Source: Jidongwangia harbinensis (GTDB lineage: Bacteria > Actinomycetota > Actinomycetes > Mycobacteriales > Micromonosporaceae). Taken from it: a stretch of DNA of 64,000 bases. The notes below the pieces were generated by a model. It did not search any database. It worked only from the letters and a program-made list of their open reading frames with translations, and was not told the origin of the DNA. The position numbers and the translations under genes are program-made. How positions within the stretch are numbered: the first letter of the stretch is position 1; each line of letters begins with the position of its first letter. Location: the NCBI RefSeq assembly GCF_020216025.1, contig NZ_JAIWNC010000013.1, forward strand, positions 124,001 through 188,000, written 5' to 3'. This document shows positions 62,045 to 64,000 of this stretch, in pieces.

Positions 62045-62147
62045 CGCGCCCCTTCCTCGGTCGGGCTGCTGGCCTCACCCTCGCCGAGGTCTTCATGTAA
62101 TCCGCATCGATGTTGCACGGCCGGCGCACCGGGCCGGGAAGAACGAC

Positions 62148-62178
62148 ACGTGCGCGGGCTCGGCGAGCCCGCGCACGT
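62148..62178 (-). terminator. 13-bp perfect hairpin between precursor and synthase genes
   Basis: acgtgcgcgggct (62148-62160) and agcccgcgcacgt (62166-62178) pair exactly around a 5-base loop, followed on the minus strand by the somewhat T-rich GTCGTTCTT. Placed after the precursor gene (stop at 62205) and before the synthase start (62044), it fits a partial terminator or RNA stabiliser that lets the short precursor mRNA outnumber the 10-kb synthase mRNA. Confidence 0.65.
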
Positions 62179-62204
62179 ACCGCGTTCCGGTCAGCTGCCG
62201 CCGA

Positions 62205-62462
62205 TCAGAATCCGCCGGGGTTGATGGCGCCGCCACGCCCCACGTCGAGCCCGCCGCCCCGGATCGGGGTGTCGAAGCCACCCTCGTCGCAGGCGATGCA
62301 GGTGCAGGTGCAGGTGTCGCAGCTGACGCAGGTGGTGGTGCAACCCTCCGTGACGCCGGTGATCGGGAACGGACGCTCGTTCTCCGACGTGATCACGCGG
62401 TACTCCATGTCGCTGATCATGTCGGTCAGCCGGCCGTCGAATTGAGCTCGGGGTTGTGTCAT
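62205..62462 (-). CDS. Ribosomal precursor peptide, Cys/Thr-rich (lanthipeptide- or thiopeptide-like)
   Basis: An 85-residue peptide with AGGAAG 6 bases before the ATG. The leader is MTQPRAQFDGRLTDMISDME followed by YRVITSENERPFPITGVTEG; positions 41-58 form a dense core, CTTTCVSCDTCTCTCIAC, with 7 Cys and 7 Ser/Thr in 18 residues. A 27-residue Gly-rich tail follows (DEGGFDTPIRGGGL then VGRGGAINPGGF). The alternation of Cys and Thr fits dehydration and cyclisation (lanthionine) or azole formation. It lies directly downstream of a LanB gene, so LanB is the probable modifying enzyme. The tail beyond the core is unlike known class I lantibiotics. The core/leader boundary is not established; it could also be a metal-binding peptide. 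Confidence 0.75.
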   Translation of the reverse strand: MTQPRAQFDGRLTDMISDMEYRVITSENERPFPITGVTEGCTTTCVSCDTCTCTCIACDEGGFDTPIRGGGLDVGRGGAINPGGF

Positions 62463-62486
62463 GGTCCACTTCCTGTGATCGGTACC

Positions 62487-62535
62487 GGCCGGGTCGGTCG
62501 ACCCGGCCATGGTCGCCACCCTCGTGCGGGGTGGC
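62487..62535 (-). promoter_or_regulatory. Two hairpins in the lanB-precursor intergenic region
   Basis: ggccgggtcg (62487-62496) pairs with cgacccggcc (62499-62508), and gccaccc (62515-62521) with gggtggc (62529-62535). The first ends 25 bases before the precursor start codon, just upstream of its ribosome binding site. They may act in mRNA processing or stability or hide a promoter for the precursor. Confidence 0.4.
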
Positions 62536-62577
62536 CCGATGCGCGCACGGCGCCGCCGGGTGGCGGGTTCGTGGCGC

Positions 62578-64000
62578 TCATCGGAGCTTCGGGGCGGTGC
62601 GCGCCGCGACCGCCGCCCGGGCGGCGAGTTCGGCGGGCGTCGTCGCCAGGGGCAGGCGGAGCATCACCTCGGCGGCGCTGCGCTCGCCGGTCCGGCCGGC
62701 CCGGTCGGCGACGGGCACCTCGCCGGGCGCCGGCAGCATCTCCTCGACGAAGACGTCGAACGGCCGGTCGGCCGGGCCGGTGACCGGGTTGAGCGCCCGC
62801 TCGACCACCTCGACGGCGGCCAGGCTCTCCAGGTCGCACACGTACGGCTTGCTGTACGGCCCGCGGCTGTACACCGCCACCCAGCGGGGCAGCCGGAACT
62901 CCTCGCGCAGCCGGGTCAGCGCGGTCAGCTTCGCCAGGTCGGTGGCGGCGTCCGGGGACCAGAACTCCGCCGCGGGCAGCCGCCACTGGGCGGGCGACAG
63001 CACCAGCAGGTCGCCGACCGTCATCCGGGGCAGGAAGCCGCGGTGCGGCAGCGCCAGCAACGGCAGGCGCATCCGGGCCTGGCTCAGCAGCCGCGTCGCC
63101 GGGTCGTGCCGGATCAGCTCCATCAGCAGGTTCCACGGCCAGAGCGGCGACCGCATGCTGTGGTAGAGCAGCCGGACCGGGCGGCCGTGGTGTTCCAGCA
63201 CCACCGAGTCGCCGTCGCGGCGCGCGGTCAGCTCGGTCAGCGGGAGGAACCGCGGCGGGTCGTCCGGCGCCGGCTCGCAGTACGCGGCCAGATCCGGGTC
63301 GCCGGTCCAGACCCCGGTGTACCGCGGCCGGCGGACCGCGTTCGCGGCGACGTGCCACAGCGGCGGCACCATCAGCTCCACCGAGGTGACACCGGTGCGC
63401 CGGTCCAGTTCGTCCAGGAAGGACCGGTACGCCGCCACGTGCGCCTGCGGGCCGTGCAGCGCCTCGATCGCCTGGGTGAACCGCGCGTCCAGCACCCCGG
63501 CCGGCCGGATGATGTCCAGCACGGCCTGGCGTCCCGAGGCGGTCGGCCGGACCACGCAGTCCACCGGCCAGTCGAGATCCACCGGCGGCGCGCCCAGCCC
63601 GTCCAGCAGCCCCGGGGTCAGCCGCAGCACCGGCCCGCCGGGCCCGGCCGCGGCGTGGTCGTCGATCCAGCGGACCAGCCGGTCGTAGCCGGAGCCGGGG
63701 GTACGCGGCGGCTGCCATCCGGAGGACGGGTGCGACGGGCGCCCGGCGTGCCGGACCGGGGTGGTCCCGTCCCCGGCGGCGGCCTCGGACAGCCGGTCGC
63801 CGAGCAGGTCGAGCACCGGGCGCGGCGCGGCGTCGAGCCGGTCCAGGACCGGTGACCGGCCGGCCGGCCGGTCCGCGCACGCCAGCTCCACGATCCGCAG
63901 CACCTGCCGGACCGCCCCCTCGACGGCCCGCACCCCCGGGCCGGGCACCGCGCCGTCGGCGACCCGGTACACGTCGACGTACTCCTCGACGCCGGCGCCC
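62578..64000 (-). CDS. Lantibiotic dehydratase LanB, glutamylation-domain C-terminal part (runs off the right edge)
   Basis: The minus-strand frame is open to the window edge, giving 473 residues without a start. The sequence matches the Lant_dehydr_N family: PRYTGVWTGDPDLAAYCEPA, HGRPVRLLYHSMRSPLWPWN, LVLSPAQWRLPAAEF, RLPRWVAVYSRGPYSKPYVC and the late DVFVEEMLPAPGE. LanB enzymes add glutamate from Glu-tRNA to Ser/Thr of a precursor so it can be eliminated to a dehydro-amino acid. The protein ends about 45 residues after the EEMLP segment, with no elimination (SpaB_C) domain, so it is probably a split LanB as in thiopeptide and pinensin systems; the partner would lie right of the window. The N-terminus is not in view. 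Confidence 0.8.
   Translation of the reverse strand, partial: GAGVEEYVDVYRVADGAVPGPGVRAVEGAVRQVLRIVELACADRPAGRSPVLDRLDAAPRPVLDLLGDRLSEAAAGDGTTPVRHAGRPSHPSSGWQPPRTPGSGYDRLVRWIDDHAAAGPGGPVLRLTPGLLDGLGAPPVDLDWPVDCVVRPTASGRQAVLDIIRPAGVLDARFTQAIEALHGPQAHVAAYRSFLDELDRRTGVTSVELMVPPLWHVAANAVRRPRYTGVWTGDPDLAAYCEPAPDDPPRFLPLTELTARRDGDSVVLEHHGRPVRLLYHSMRSPLWPWNLLMELIRHDPATRLLSQARMRLPLLALPHRGFLPRMTVGDLLVLSPAQWRLPAAEFWSPDAATDLAKLTALTRLREEFRLPRWVAVYSRGPYSKPYVCDLESLAAVEVVERALNPVTGPADRPFDVFVEEMLPAPGEVPVADRAGRTGERSAAEVMLRLPLATTPAELAARAAVAARTAPKLR

Noticed and set aside
52001..62224. Very long open frame on the plus strand opposite the synthase
   Set aside because: Arises from the high third-position GC of the synthase; the translation is Arg/Gly/Pro-rich low-complexity sequence without domains. 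The opposite strand carries the full catalytic motifs.
62205..62462. Precursor read as a classical thiopeptide
   Set aside because: Core is not at the C-terminus, no azole-forming or pyridine-forming enzyme is in view, and the tail is Gly-rich. Kept only as a possible relative.

Overview
The window is very GC-rich DNA (roughly 70-75% by eye) with GTG, TTG and ATG starts and many 4-base ATGA/GTGA gene overlaps. SigE-type and ECF42 sigma factors, HxlR and LuxR-type regulators, Tat-exported PhoX phosphatases and a GAAC(N4)GTTC SOS box complete the picture. All of this points to a filamentous actinobacterium, most probably of the Actinoplanes/Micromonospora group; the genus is inference. No tRNA, rRNA, insertion sequence or CRISPR array was seen.

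Left part, 1-16 kb: a divergent kdd/kamA pair for lysine degradation is followed by housekeeping and accessory genes: CsbD, methyltransferase, phosphotransferase, Lrp regulator, acyl-CoA dehydrogenase, 5'-3' exonuclease and a tandem-domain glycerophosphodiesterase. Two adjacent decayed regulator genes (MerR and GyrI-like) follow, then an oxidoreductase. A MacB/FtsX-type ABC exporter stands divergent from a two-component system.

Middle part, 16-44 kb: a three-gene membrane operon (DUF318 permease, TIGR03943 protein, beta-propeller-like protein) and tandem PhoX phosphatases. Next come LysE exporter/amino-acid oxidase, a secreted WD40/TolB-like repeat protein, and two sigma-factor modules (SigE-like with a membrane partner; YCII plus ECF42). 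These are followed by a histidine kinase, an HxlR/flavin-oxidoreductase pair, an aldehyde dehydrogenase, a GGDEF-EAL protein, a GH43 glycosidase, a secreted serine protease, a small gene behind a LexA box, and a nucleotidyltransferase/HD-hydrolase pair.

Right part, 44-64 kb: after a secreted FN3/collagen-like metallophosphoesterase, at least eight genes run on the minus strand from beyond 64,000 down to 47,611 as an apparent biosynthetic operon. In transcription order: a lantibiotic dehydratase (LanB, cut by the window edge), an 85-residue Cys/Thr-rich precursor peptide, and a strong hairpin. Then come a 3,290-residue iterative polyketide/fatty-acid synthase with two flavin-oxidoreductase-like barrels in front of KS-AT-ACP-KR-AT-DH-PPTase, a free acyl carrier protein, an alpha/beta hydrolase, a glycosyltransferase, a degenerate galactokinase-like protein and a second glycosyltransferase. 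The simplest reading is one locus that builds an acyl chain, sugars and a modified ribosomal peptide, possibly a glycosylated lipopeptide. The joint product is inference, but the combination of LanB chemistry with a single-chain PUFA-synthase-like enzyme is the outstanding feature of the window.
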